From assembly GCA_963708905.1 (NCBI GenBank), contig CAVPUV010000073.1, positions 1-64,000 of the forward strand: DNA of 64,000 nt, read 5' to 3'. Positions 45,862-54,557 of the stretch are shown piece after piece. The notes beneath the pieces were generated by a model, which saw only the letters and a program-made list of their open reading frames with translations, made no database searches and was not told the origin of the DNA. Source of the DNA: SHZL01 sp963708905. GTDB taxonomy: Bacteria > Pseudomonadota > Gammaproteobacteria > Xanthomonadales > SZUA-36. The translations under genes and the position numbers were made by a program. Position 1 is the stretch's first letter. Every line of letters starts with the position of its first letter.

Positions 45862-47265
45862 TCAGGAACCGGGAATCTCCAGGTAGATCATGGCGCCGCC
45901 CCAGGCGCTGTGAGCGATGTCGATGCTGCCGCCATAGGCCGTCACCAACTCGAGCACAATGGCCAGGCCCAGGCCGTAGCCCTCTTCGCGCTCATCACCA
46001 CGTACGCCCCGCTGCAGCAGCACCGGCCAGTCCGGTTCATCGATACCGGGCCCGTCATCTTCGACGCGCAGCCACAGACCGGCGCGGACGGCATGGGGGT
46101 CCATAGTCCCGGCGCTGCAACGAACCTTGCTGCGGCCGTACTTGAACGCATTGTCCAGCAGGTTGCCGAGGATTTCGAGCAGATCCCTTTGCTCTCCATA
46201 AAAACACAGGCCGGCAGGGATCGTGACCTCAGCCGCTATCATTTTGTGAGAATAAACCTTTTGCAAACTAGCCAACACCCGCTCCGTTTCAGGCGCCACC
46301 GCGACCGGCTGTGCCATGGTGCGCCGGGCCGAGACCGCCGCGCGTTGCAAGCGGGTGGCCACCAGCTGGTTCATTTCGTCAGCGGCTTTACGCATGGCGG
46401 CCCGGGACGCGGGGCTGTCGATTTCCAGGCTGGTACGCAGGATCGCCAGGGGGGTCTTGAGACTGTGCGCCAGCGAGTCCAGTGCATTACGGTAGCGCTG
46501 CTGGTTGGCTTTTTCCGTTTCCAGCAACTGGTTGACGTTGCGCGCCAATGGCTCCAGCTCACGTGGGTACTTTCCCTGCAGCCGCGGCGACTGTCCGGAT
46601 TCAACGCTGGCCACGTCCCTTGATACGGTTTGCAATGGCCTGAATCCCAGGTAAATCACCAGCACTTGCGCCACCAGCAGAATCAGCCCGGCGGCGCCCA
46701 GCGCGCGCCACAATCCCAACTGGAAGGCGTTGGTCTGACGCTCGATCTCGGCCGGGTCGACCAGCACCGAAACCGTGAGCGGCAGAACCGGCTGGTCGCC
46801 GACTTGCCAGGCCACACCATACTGATACACGTAAAAATCCAGCGCCTCGGTGGGCTCGGAAAAAACCGACTGCGCGGCTGCAATGGTGGTGAGCTCGGGC
46901 AGGCGCAAGCCCAATGCCGAAGGCGAACTCCAGTGCGCATTGGCTCCGTGCACGTGCAGGTAAATACCGGAACCGGGCTGGGTCAGGCGTGGATCGCCAA
47001 TATCTTCGCTGATCTGCAAGCCGCCGAATTTGTCGACCTCGGCAGCGGCAAGGACCAGGTAAACATAGGATTCCATCCGCGCCTGCAGCGCCGAAACCGC
47101 ACTGCGATGGTTGCCCGCGGACAGCGCGAATCCCACCAGTCCGAGCGCCAGTATCAGCACCACACTGGCAATGATGGCCATGCGCAGGCGCAGCGAAAAC
47201 GGTCGCGTCCGTTGGCTGCTGCTGCCAGGCAGCACTTCATTCACGAGTGCTGTTTCCCTCTCCAT
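45862..47265 (-). CDS. Sensor histidine kinase, PhoQ-like
   Basis: 467 residues: two membrane helices (about 29-50, 185-207) around a periplasmic sensor domain (about 52-182) like PhoQ, a HAMP linker, H-box LAHSLKTPLAIL with His267, N-box LGNLLDNAFKYGRS, and G-boxes DDGPGI and GYGLGLAI. An alternative start is GTG 47244, downstream of GAGAGGGA. It overlaps the response regulator gene by 28 bases and should phosphorylate it. Confidence 0.92.
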   Translation of the reverse strand: MERETALVNEVLPGSSSQRTRPFSLRLRMAIIASVVLILALGLVGFALSAGNHRSAVSALQARMESYVYLVLAAAEVDKFGGLQISEDIGDPRLTQPGSGIYLHVHGANAHWSSPSALGLRLPELTTIAAAQSVFSEPTEALDFYVYQYGVAWQVGDQPVLPLTVSVLVDPAEIERQTNAFQLGLWRALGAAGLILLVAQVLVIYLGFRPLQTVSRDVASVESGQSPRLQGKYPRELEPLARNVNQLLETEKANQQRYRNALDSLAHSLKTPLAILRTSLEIDSPASRAAMRKAADEMNQLVATRLQRAAVSARRTMAQPVAVAPETERVLASLQKVYSHKMIAAEVTIPAGLCFYGEQRDLLEILGNLLDNAFKYGRSKVRCSAGTMDPHAVRAGLWLRVEDDGPGIDEPDWPVLLQRGVRGDEREEGYGLGLAIVLELVTAYGGSIDIAHSAWGGAMIYLEIPGS

Positions 47266-47947
47266 GGTCTGGTGCTGGCAGCAGCGTCAGGCGGTAGCCT
47301 CGGCCACGCAAGGTTTCGATCGGATTCAACACACCCTGCGGATCGAGCTTGCGCCGCAGGCGGCCAATGAAGACCTCGATCACATTACTGTCCCGTTCCG
47401 CATCTTCCTCGTAGATATGCTCGGCCAGCGCGGTCTTGGTGACCACCTCATCCGGATGCATGACCAGGTATTGCAGGACCTTGAACTCGAACGTGGTCAG
47501 GTCGACCTCGGCTCCGTGCAAGCGGACGCGCTGCGCGGTCAGATCTATGGCCAATGGGCCGAAGTGAACTTCCGGCCGGGCGTGACCGCCCGCCCGGCGC
47601 ATCAAGGCGTTGACCCGGGCCATGAGTTCCGCATTGTGAAACGGCTTGGTCAGATAGTCATCCGCCCCCGCTTCCAGGCCTTCCACCTTGTCTTTCCAGT
47701 CCGCACGGGCAGTCAGCACCAGGATGGGAAAATCACGGCCTCCGGCGCGCAAACGGCGGATCAGCTCCAGCCCGGGAATTTCCGGCAGGCCGAGGTCGAT
47801 AATGGCCAGGTCGAGCGGAAACTCCTCGCCGAAATACAATCCTTCGCGGCCGTCCGCGGACTCATCGACCACAAAACCCGCGGTGCGTAACTGCGTGGCC
47901 AGGGCCGCACGTAAATCGGCATCGTCTTCGACAATGAGCACGCGCAT
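47237..47947 (-). CDS. OmpR/PhoP family response regulator
   Basis: 236 residues: receiver domain with acidic pocket EDD (8-9) and phospho-acceptor Asp51 (IIDLGLPE), switch Thr and Lys in LTARAD and LTKPF, then an OmpR winged helix (LTTFEFKVLQYLVMHPDEVVTK, RDSNVIEVFIGRLRRKLD). Very like PhoP/QseB. It lies 12 bases after a PepSY gene. Confidence 0.95.
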   Translation of the reverse strand: MRVLIVEDDADLRAALATQLRTAGFVVDESADGREGLYFGEEFPLDLAIIDLGLPEIPGLELIRRLRAGGRDFPILVLTARADWKDKVEGLEAGADDYLTKPFHNAELMARVNALMRRAGGHARPEVHFGPLAIDLTAQRVRLHGAEVDLTTFEFKVLQYLVMHPDEVVTKTALAEHIYEEDAERDSNVIEVFIGRLRRKLDPQGVLNPIETLRGRGYRLTLLPAPDHGEGNSTRE

Positions 47948-47959
47948 GTCAGGTGCCGC

Positions 47960-48208
47960 CTAATGCTTCTTCTGACCACGCACGGTAACCCGCACGGTCC
48001 TGACCACGCCATCACGGGTCAGCAGCTTGATCACGTGCACCTGCTGGTCACCTTCCTGTATCGTGCGGGCAGACAGAACCTTGGCGTCATACTGACTGGC
48101 AGCCTGACGTGCCGCCTGGTCCAGGCTTTGCGCCATGACCGCAGCCGGCAGCATCAGCGCCAGCAACAGGGCCAGAAAAATTCGATACCAGGTTACACGC
48201 AAAGCCAC
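47960..48208 (-). CDS. Small periplasmic PepSY-type protein
   Basis: 82 residues: signal peptide (ALLLALMLPAAVMAQ) and one short PepSY-like domain (LDQAARQAASQYDAKVLSARTI, VHVIKLLTRDGVVRTVRV). Such genes often precede PhoPQ-like systems and may sense or modulate periplasmic proteases or the kinase. First gene of the three-gene unit. Confidence 0.85.
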   Translation of the reverse strand: MALRVTWYRIFLALLLALMLPAAVMAQSLDQAARQAASQYDAKVLSARTIQEGDQQVHVIKLLTRDGVVRTVRVTVRGQKKH

Positions 48209-48222
48209 ATCTCCATATTTCG

Positions 48223-48249
48223 GGAAGCTCTGAATTAACCAGAGTTTCC
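48223..48249. repeat. Minimal family-2 hairpin
   Basis: ggaagctctg and cagagtttcc frame a short hairpin identical in outline to the ends of the elements at 18281-18430 and 55805-55884. It is the smallest copy, in the leader of the PepSY gene. Confidence 0.8.
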
Positions 48250-48307
48250 TTCGATCGGGTGCATTCTAAAGCATCTGTATGAACCCGGCCTGAATCGCAT
48301 AATTATT

Positions 48308-49222
48308 TCAAAATATTTCGGCCACCATGCAGCGCAGGCTGCCGCCGGCTTTCTCAATCTCATCCAGTGCAGTGGAATGAATTCTGAACCCCCAGGATTC
48401 CAGCAGGGCGCGATTTTGCAGCTGCAGTGCATCGGCCGCGGTCTGGCTCATGAACACGTCATGCGTGGTCAGGGCAATGCAATTGCCGGCGAAAGCATCC
48501 TTCTCTGCCTGATCGAGATAAAGGGCTCGTCCGCCGTATATGTTGGCAATGGCCCGGGGTATCGTGGGGTCAACAAAGGATTTCGCATGCAATACGCAGG
48601 CACGGCCGGCCAGCACCGACATAATGACGTTGGTGTGGTACTCGCTTTCCTTGAGGTCGAATTGCAGCGTATGACGCAAGGCAAAAGCTTCGTGCATGGC
48701 CGTGAGGCCGGCCTCGTTGACGCGAGCGGTCATGCCGCAAAAGCCCAGCCGGCGGGCACGGTCGATGACCAGCGGCCCGGTCAGTTCCGCCACGCAGTCT
48801 TGTACCGACAAATCGACGGTTGTGTAATCCATGGCGGCGAAATATTCGCGAATGTCCCTGCGGCCGGCTTCCCGCTGACGCTGCGGATGCAGCATGTGAC
48901 CTACGATAAAGCGTCCAGGCGCCGTGGCGAAAACATTATTGGGGAATACGTTATCGGGAGTTCTCGGATCGCCCGGAAAACTCTTCACCGGAACGCCTGC
49001 CCGGCGAATCAGGGCCAGCAAATTGACGTATTGCTCCAGTGCCCGGTCCGGATCAGCTGACTTGCCGAGATCCATGTAGCGGTTATCCCGCGCGGTTTCT
49101 TCACTGAGGGCAAAATTGATCGGCTCGACCATGAAAACACCCTTTGCGACCGCGGGCGAATTCGCCGGTATGCCGCCTCCAGCCAGCGCGTCCAGGATCA
49201 GTTGCGGGTCACGCGTAATCAT
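48308..49222 (-). CDS. CtlX-type amidinotransferase/arginine deiminase family hydrolase
   Basis: 304 residues. Segments FVMVEPINFALSEET-like start, TPDNVFPNNVFAT, and the catalytic Cys near the end in GGSLRCMVAEIF mark a guanidino-modifying enzyme of the CtlX group. The family acts on citrulline, arginine or methylarginine-like guanidines. Lies 14 bases after dusA, same strand. Substrate not decided. Confidence 0.85.
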   Translation of the reverse strand: MITRDPQLILDALAGGGIPANSPAVAKGVFMVEPINFALSEETARDNRYMDLGKSADPDRALEQYVNLLALIRRAGVPVKSFPGDPRTPDNVFPNNVFATAPGRFIVGHMLHPQRQREAGRRDIREYFAAMDYTTVDLSVQDCVAELTGPLVIDRARRLGFCGMTARVNEAGLTAMHEAFALRHTLQFDLKESEYHTNVIMSVLAGRACVLHAKSFVDPTIPRAIANIYGGRALYLDQAEKDAFAGNCIALTTHDVFMSQTAADALQLQNRALLESWGFRIHSTALDEIEKAGGSLRCMVAEIF

Positions 49223-49236
49223 CGTTCTGGCAAAAA

Positions 49237-50226
49237 CTACGCAGCGGCAGGCTGCGGGCCATTCAGGACCGCCATCCGTTCCATCGCCCGGATGAACAAA
49301 CGCTCATCGAAATCATCAACATGGGCGTGTTCCGTCAAAAAGCGGCGCCAGTTCCTGGCTCCTGGCAAACCCTGAAACAGGCCCAACAGGTGCCGGCTGA
49401 CGTGTTTCACCGCGACACCCTGCGCCATCTGCAGACGCACATACCGAGTCATAGCGTGAACCGCGCTCGCCCGGTCCGGCACGCCGGCAACACCGGTCAG
49501 TACCTGCTCGCATTCGCTGAGTATCCAGGGGTTGTGATAGGCCGCCCGGCCCAGCATCACGCCATCCACCTGATCGAGGTGCCGCATAGCCTGCCCGGCC
49601 GTGGTGATACCTCCGTTCACGACGACGGTGAGTTGCGGGTTCTCATGCCGCAAACGATAGACCCAATCGTAATGCAATTCGGGAATGTCACGATTTTCCC
49701 TGGGACTGAGACCCGACAACCAGGCTTTACGCGCATGCACGATGAAAACCCGGCAGCCGGACTGCGCCACGCAGTGAATGAAATCGCTGAAATAAGCGTA
49801 ACTGTCGAGTTCATCAACGCCGAGTCGGGTTTTGACCGTAACAGGGATTTCCACCGCATTCAGCATGGCGGCAACTCCATCGCGAACAAGTTCGGGCTGC
49901 CGCATCAGGCAAGCACCAAAACGGCCTTTTTGCACCCGGCCTGACGGACAGCCGACATTCAGGTTGATTTCAGCGTAGCCCCTCACAGCTGCTATGCGTG
50001 CGCATTCAGCCAGTTCGGCCGGGTCGCAGCCGCCCAACTGCAGAGCCAGTGGATGTTCCGCTGCATTGAATTCGAGCAGGTGGTCACGATCCCCATGCAG
50101 GATCGCGCCGGTCGTCACCATCTCGGTATAGAGCAAAGCTGAAGGCGCCAGCAAACGATGGAAGTAGCGGCAGTGCCGGTCAGTCCAGTCCATCATCGGC
50201 GCCACGCTGAGGCGTCGGTCTATCAT
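49237..50226 (-). CDS. dusA: tRNA-dihydrouridine(20/20a) synthase DusA
   Basis: 329 residues starting IDRRLSVAPMMDWTDRHCRYF, typical of DusA. The catalytic Cys93 is in NVGCPSGRVQKG, and FMN contacts are in the TIM barrel (VVVNGGITT, GVMLGRAAYHNPW). Reduces U20 and U20a in the D-loop. Start overlaps the CitE-like stop. Confidence 0.96.
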   Translation of the reverse strand: MIDRRLSVAPMMDWTDRHCRYFHRLLAPSALLYTEMVTTGAILHGDRDHLLEFNAAEHPLALQLGGCDPAELAECARIAAVRGYAEINLNVGCPSGRVQKGRFGACLMRQPELVRDGVAAMLNAVEIPVTVKTRLGVDELDSYAYFSDFIHCVAQSGCRVFIVHARKAWLSGLSPRENRDIPELHYDWVYRLRHENPQLTVVVNGGITTAGQAMRHLDQVDGVMLGRAAYHNPWILSECEQVLTGVAGVPDRASAVHAMTRYVRLQMAQGVAVKHVSRHLLGLFQGLPGARNWRRFLTEHAHVDDFDERLFIRAMERMAVLNGPQPAAA

Positions 50227-51095
50227 CGCCCTGCCATGGTCAAAATTTTCCGTGCCTGCTGCAGATGTGGAGCGTCCAGCATGCGGCCATCGAGGGCCAG
50301 GGTGCCGGCATCCGCTTGCGCGGCGAATGCGGCCACCACGCGCTGGGCGTGGGTGATCTCTTCCGGGCTGGGCGTAAATGCCTCGTTGATGACATCAACC
50401 TGGGCCGGATGAATGGCCAGTTTGCCGCTGAATCCGTCGCGGCGCGCTGCGTCACAGGCCGCACGCAGTCCGGCAGTGTCGCGGAAATCCGCGTACAGGG
50501 TGTCGATCGCCGGCACCTCGGCCGCACTGGCGGCGAACAGGCAAAAAGCTCGTGCCACCTGATAGGGAAATGTCCAGTTGCCCTCGCCGTCCTTGTTGCT
50601 GGCCGCGCCAATGGCGGCGCTGAGGTCCTCAGCGCCCCAGGTGAGCGCAGCCAGGCGCTGGTCACAACGCGAAAACTGCCCCAGAGAAAACATGGCTTGC
50701 GGGGTCTCGGTGGCTACCGGCAGGATACGGGTGGATCCGCTGTCAATCCCGAGTTCTTTTTCCAGGCGCCCGAGTTGCAGGCCAAGCTCGATGACATCAT
50801 CCGGCGAACGGGTCTTGGGCTGGACGATGCCATCCGGCCGGCCGGCCATAACGCTTTCCAGATCCGCCCGGGACTCCGCGGTGGTGATTGGATTGATGCG
50901 CACCCACAGTTGGCTGCGCCGGTTTCGTGGGTGCTCCGCCAGGTAGTCTCGCGCGAGCTTGCGTGCCGATGATTTATTGACTGCAGCCACCGCGTCCTCG
51001 AGGTCAAGAATCAGCGCGTCTGCCGCCGTATCATCGCCTTTTTGCAGCTTCCGCTCGCTGTCGGCGGGAATGAATAACAAGGAGCGCAGTCTCAT
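50223..51095 (-). CDS. HpcH/HpaI aldolase, CitE-like CoA-ester lyase
   Basis: 290 residues: N-terminal RSLLFIPADSERKLQKG, DALILDLEDAV (metal-binding acidic residues), VRINPI and GKLAIHPAQVDVINEAFTPS. It fits the CitE-like group cleaving malyl-CoA, methylmalyl-CoA or citramalyl-CoA, with no citrate lyase alpha or gamma genes present. Overlaps the MaoC gene (ATGA), so the pair probably hydrates and then cleaves a C4/C5 CoA ester. Confidence 0.88.
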   Translation of the reverse strand: MRLRSLLFIPADSERKLQKGDDTAADALILDLEDAVAAVNKSSARKLARDYLAEHPRNRRSQLWVRINPITTAESRADLESVMAGRPDGIVQPKTRSPDDVIELGLQLGRLEKELGIDSGSTRILPVATETPQAMFSLGQFSRCDQRLAALTWGAEDLSAAIGAASNKDGEGNWTFPYQVARAFCLFAASAAEVPAIDTLYADFRDTAGLRAACDAARRDGFSGKLAIHPAQVDVINEAFTPSPEEITHAQRVVAAFAAQADAGTLALDGRMLDAPHLQQARKILTMAGR

Positions 51096-51550
51096 ACGGC
51101 GGCTTTCCGCAGCATCAGCGCCGAGCGCTTGCAGCTTGCGACCAATTCTTTTTTCTGGTTGTAAGCGCGATGCGCAAATACCACAATGCCATTGTCCGGA
51201 CGGGAACGGCTCGCGCGCAACTCCAGAACTTCGGTCTCGACGCTAAGGGTATCGCCGTGGAATAACGGCCGGGGAAAGCGAACCTCGTCCCAACCCAGGT
51301 TGGCCACGGTGGTACCGAGCGTGGTTTCACCCACCGAAATGCCCACCATCAGGCCCAGTGTTAAGGCGCTGTTGACCACGCGCGTGCCAAATTCCGAATG
51401 CTCGCGGCAATACTCCTCGTCGAGGTGCAAAGGTGCCGGGTTATGCGTCAAGGCGGTGAAAAACACGTTGTCGGCTTCGGTGATGGTACGGCGTATGGGG
51501 TGCGTGAATTTCTGCCCAAGCTGAAACTCTTCGAAATACAATCCTGCCAC
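51092..51550 (-). CDS. MaoC-like hydratase
   Basis: 152 residues from a GTG six bases after AGGAGG. Hot-dog fold hydratase 2 motif: FFTALTHNPAPLHLDEEYC, with the Asp/His pair of the family. Similar proteins with a CitE partner act as mesaconyl-CoA or related hydratases. Divergent from the TetR operon across a repeat-containing gap. Confidence 0.85.
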   Translation of the reverse strand: MAGLYFEEFQLGQKFTHPIRRTITEADNVFFTALTHNPAPLHLDEEYCREHSEFGTRVVNSALTLGLMVGISVGETTLGTTVANLGWDEVRFPRPLFHGDTLSVETEVLELRASRSRPDNGIVVFAHRAYNQKKELVASCKRSALMLRKAAV

Positions 51551-51690
51551 TTTTGGCCTCCTGCGGTTTTCCGGTTTGGCTGGCCTGGATAGTTTAAACC
51601 GCCGTTGACTCGGGAGGGTACCCTTCCGCCGGTATCAAATAAACCATTCATCAAGCCAGCCCAACGCAAGATCCGGCCTTCACCTTGTAT

Positions 51691-51710
51691 TTAATTAAAT
51701 GTTTAATTAA
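51691..51710. promoter_or_regulatory. Perfect palindrome, possible operator
   Basis: ttaattaaa and tttaattaa surround two bases in the AT-rich spacer between the MaoC gene and the TetR operon. Symmetry fits a TetR-type operator, but a 155-bp element now lies between it and the tetR gene. The remaining 51551-51908 contains that element and no gene. Confidence 0.4.
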
Positions 51711-51724
51711 TATATTAGACTACA

Positions 51725-51879
51725 TAGTGACCGTCCATAAACTCCACATGCTAACGCGGCACATGGATGTGCCGCCATTTTCGATGACGTAAGTCATTGA
51801 AAATGTGAGCGCAGCAAAACCACGTTTTTGCGTAGCGAATCCATAACGGGCTGGGATGCCCGTTTATGGACAGACACTA
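51725..51879 (+). mobile_element. Family-1 MITE-like element, left copy
   Basis: 155 bp with terminal inverted repeats tagtgaccgtccataaac and its near-complement gtttatggacagacacta. Inside are serial hairpins (cggcacatggatgtgccg, cattttcgatgac with gtcattgaaaatg, ccataacgggc with gcccgtttatgg). Differs at five positions from the inverted copy at 55645-55799. Confidence 0.85.
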
Positions 51880-51908
51880 CATAATGAAGGCACTTGGTTG
51901 ATTTCATC

Positions 51909-52556
51909 ATGACAGATACCGTCAAACACCGGAGACAGCGCCCCAGGGGACGTCCGGGACCTTCTCCCAGTGGCGATTTTCGGGAGCAAATACTGAATAC
52001 CGCGGAACGACTGTTCGCCACGCAGGGATTTGCCGCCACTTCGATCCGTGAAATCGCCGCGGACGTGGGCGTGAACGCGGCCATGGTGCACTACTATTTC
52101 GGTGCAAAAATGCATTTGCTGCAGGCGGTCATGGACCGGGTGCTCGAGCCGCTCTCGGGTTCGGTAAGCGCCTTGCAGCAAGGCGGCCAGGTCGACCTTC
52201 AAGCTATTGTCAGCCTGCTGTTTTCCATGGCGGGTGAGCATCCGTTTCTACCGCAGCTGATTGCCCGGGAAGTGTTTCTGCCCGGCGGAAAAATGCAGCA
52301 ACAGTTCCTGCAGCACTTTGCGCCGCGCCTCGGCGGGCGGCTGCCGGATATTTTGCGCCAGCAGCAGCAGGCCGGCCACCTGGCAGCCGGTCTCGATCCC
52401 GCTATCACCGCCCTCTTGATTCTGTCGCTGTGTTTTTTCCCCTTCATTGCACGGCACGCGGCGGAACAGGTGCTCGGCATTGCCTTCGACGCGGCCGGTT
52501 TACGGGAGATTTCGCAACACATCTCCGCACTGCTGCAGCAAGGGCTAGTACCGTGA
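51909..52556 (+). CDS. TetR family transcriptional regulator
   Basis: 215 residues (a TTG at 51894 is an alternative start). N-terminal helix-turn-helix: ILNTAERLFATQGFAATSIREIAADVGVNAAMVHYYFGAKMHLL. The ligand domain resembles regulators of the YbiH/CecR type that govern HlyD-ABC-2 efflux. It lies 26 bases before the adaptor gene, same strand, so likely controls this operon. Confidence 0.92.
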   Translation: MTDTVKHRRQRPRGRPGPSPSGDFREQILNTAERLFATQGFAATSIREIAADVGVNAAMVHYYFGAKMHLLQAVMDRVLEPLSGSVSALQQGGQVDLQAIVSLLFSMAGEHPFLPQLIAREVFLPGGKMQQQFLQHFAPRLGGRLPDILRQQQQAGHLAAGLDPAITALLILSLCFFPFIARHAAEQVLGIAFDAAGLREISQHISALLQQGLVP

Positions 52557-52582
52557 CCCATAGATTTCGATACAACCAGAGC

Positions 52583-53554
52583 ATGAACATGTCATACGCC
52601 GTGAAATCCGCCCTACGCTGCTTGCTGATGATGCTGCCCTTGCTGCTGCCGGCTTGCCAGCAGGCCGACAAAGCGACAATGGTCGGCACGCTGGAGCGCG
52701 ACCGCATCGAACTCAAAGTGGAGAGTAATGAACCGCTGGTCGCCATCCATGTGCAGGATGGCCAGCCGGTCGTGGCAGGCGATCTGCTGCTGGAGCAGGA
52801 CGCAACGCGCGCCCAGGCCAGACTCGCACAGCAATCCGCCGTGCGCGACCAGACCGCGGCACGGCTGGCCGAACTGGAGCGCGGCCCACGGCAGGAAGCC
52901 ATTCGCGAAAGCCGCGCCCGGCTTGCGAGTTTGCAGGCGCTGACCGTGAACGCAACGGCTGAACTGCAACGTGCCCGTGAAGTGTTCGACCAGGGCCTGT
53001 CGAGTCAAGCCGTGCTGGATGGCGCCGAAGCCGCGTCGAAGTCCGCACGGGCCCAGGAAACCGCGGCGCGGGAAGCATTGGCCGCGCTGCTCCACGGCAC
53101 CACCCCCGAGGAGTTGCAACAAGCCGCCGCGGCGCTGGCTGCCGCCGCCGCGGTCGTGCAACAAGCCGAACTCGATGTCGAGCGCAGCCGCGTCCACGCG
53201 CCGGTCTCTGGCACTATCGACCAGGTGTTGTTCCAACTCGGAGAGCGCCCTGCGGCCGGCGCAACGGTTGCGGTGCTGCTGGACAGCGCGCGCAGTTTCG
53301 CCCGTGTATACGTGCCGGAATATCTGAAATCCCGGCTGCACCCTGGAATGCGCGTGGAGGTCCGCGTCGATGGCCTGGACCATAGCCTGCAGGGCCTGGT
53401 GCGTTGGGTGTCCGCGGATGCTGGTTTCACACCCTATTTTGCGCTGACCGAATACGACCGCTCCCGTTTGAGCTACCTCGCTGAAATCGATCTCGCCGAT
53501 GCCGCGGGGTTGCCGGCCGGCGTACCCCTGGTGGCAATTGCTCCGGGCGAGTGA
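52583..53554 (+). CDS. HlyD-type membrane fusion lipoprotein
   Basis: 323 residues from ATG 52583. A lipobox LLPAC (Cys25) predicts a lipid anchor. Biotinyl-lipoyl half-motifs (VAIHVQDGQPVVAGDLLLEQD and SRVHAPVSGTIDQVLFQLGERP) flank a long Ala/Gln helical hairpin (about 75-205). YbhG-like. Connects the ABC-2 pump to an outer-membrane channel not encoded here. Confidence 0.92.
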   Translation: MNMSYAVKSALRCLLMMLPLLLPACQQADKATMVGTLERDRIELKVESNEPLVAIHVQDGQPVVAGDLLLEQDATRAQARLAQQSAVRDQTAARLAELERGPRQEAIRESRARLASLQALTVNATAELQRAREVFDQGLSSQAVLDGAEAASKSARAQETAAREALAALLHGTTPEELQQAAAALAAAAAVVQQAELDVERSRVHAPVSGTIDQVLFQLGERPAAGATVAVLLDSARSFARVYVPEYLKSRLHPGMRVEVRVDGLDHSLQGLVRWVSADAGFTPYFALTEYDRSRLSYLAEIDLADAAGLPAGVPLVAIAPGE

Positions 53555-53558
53555 GTCG

Positions 53559-54557
53559 ATGCCAGAGCACGCAAGCCCCGCAGGGGACAGTGCGAAAGCG
53601 CCACACGGCGAACGGCCTGGCGCGGAATGGGCCATCCATGCGCGTGGCATGTCCAAGTCGTTCGGGAAAGTGCTTGCCGTCGATCATTTTGATCTGTCGG
53701 TACCGCGCGGACGCATATATGGCTTTCTCGGCCCCAACGGTTCGGGTAAGTCCACCACCATCCGCATGTTGTGCGGACTGCTGACTCCCAGCGCCGGCGA
53801 TATCAGCGTGTTGGGTTATCAGATACCGCGGCAGGCGGAAGCCCTGCGCCTGAAAGTCGGCTACATGACGCAAAGGTTTTCCCTTTATGAAGATCTGAGT
53901 GTGATGGAAAACCTGCGTTTCATGGCGGATATCTACACCATGCCATGGCTGCAGCAGAAAGAACGGCTGGCCCGTGCCATCGAGCGTTACGAACTGGGCC
54001 ACCTGCTGCATCAGCACGCCGGCACCCTGAGCGGTGGTCAGAAACAACGCCTGGCCCTGGCTGCCGCAACCCTGCACCAGCCGGAATTGTTGTTTCTCGA
54101 CGAACCCACCAGCGCCGTCGACCCGGAGAATCGTCGCGCATTCTGGGAAATTCTTTTCGACCTGGTGGATGAGGGCACTACCATCCTGGTGTCGACCCAT
54201 TACATGGATGAGGCCGAGCGCTGTCATGCACTGGCCTTTCTCGACCGCGGCCGGCTGGTGGCTGAAGGCAGCCCGGAAGAACTGACGCGGAACATTGAAG
54301 CCCAGGTGGTGGTCGTCGAATCGCCTGAACCCCGCAAGGTGGGTAAGGCGCTAGAGGCCCGGTCATTCGTACACAGCACAGCCCAGATAGGCAATACGCT
54401 GCGGGTTTTGTTGGACAAAAACCTGCCGCAGGCAGAACAGGCCGTCGGTCAGGCCGTTACCGCGCAAGGACTCGAAATAGATGCCTGCCACCTGGTCCGC
54501 GCCAGTCTTGAAGACGTGTTTGTGGCGGTAACCCAGGCCAGGAAGCGCGCGCAATGA
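53559..54557 (+). CDS. ABC-2 type transporter ATP-binding protein
   Basis: 332 residues, single nucleotide-binding domain: Walker A GPNGSGKSTT, signature LSGGQKQRLALA, Walker B LLFLDEPTSAVD. A C-terminal domain of about 100 residues follows. Like half of YbhF, which carries two ATPase domains. Starts five bases after the HlyD gene and overlaps the permease (ATGA). Confidence 0.94.
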   Translation: MPEHASPAGDSAKAPHGERPGAEWAIHARGMSKSFGKVLAVDHFDLSVPRGRIYGFLGPNGSGKSTTIRMLCGLLTPSAGDISVLGYQIPRQAEALRLKVGYMTQRFSLYEDLSVMENLRFMADIYTMPWLQQKERLARAIERYELGHLLHQHAGTLSGGQKQRLALAAATLHQPELLFLDEPTSAVDPENRRAFWEILFDLVDEGTTILVSTHYMDEAERCHALAFLDRGRLVAEGSPEELTRNIEAQVVVVESPEPRKVGKALEARSFVHSTAQIGNTLRVLLDKNLPQAEQAVGQAVTAQGLEIDACHLVRASLEDVFVAVTQARKRAQ

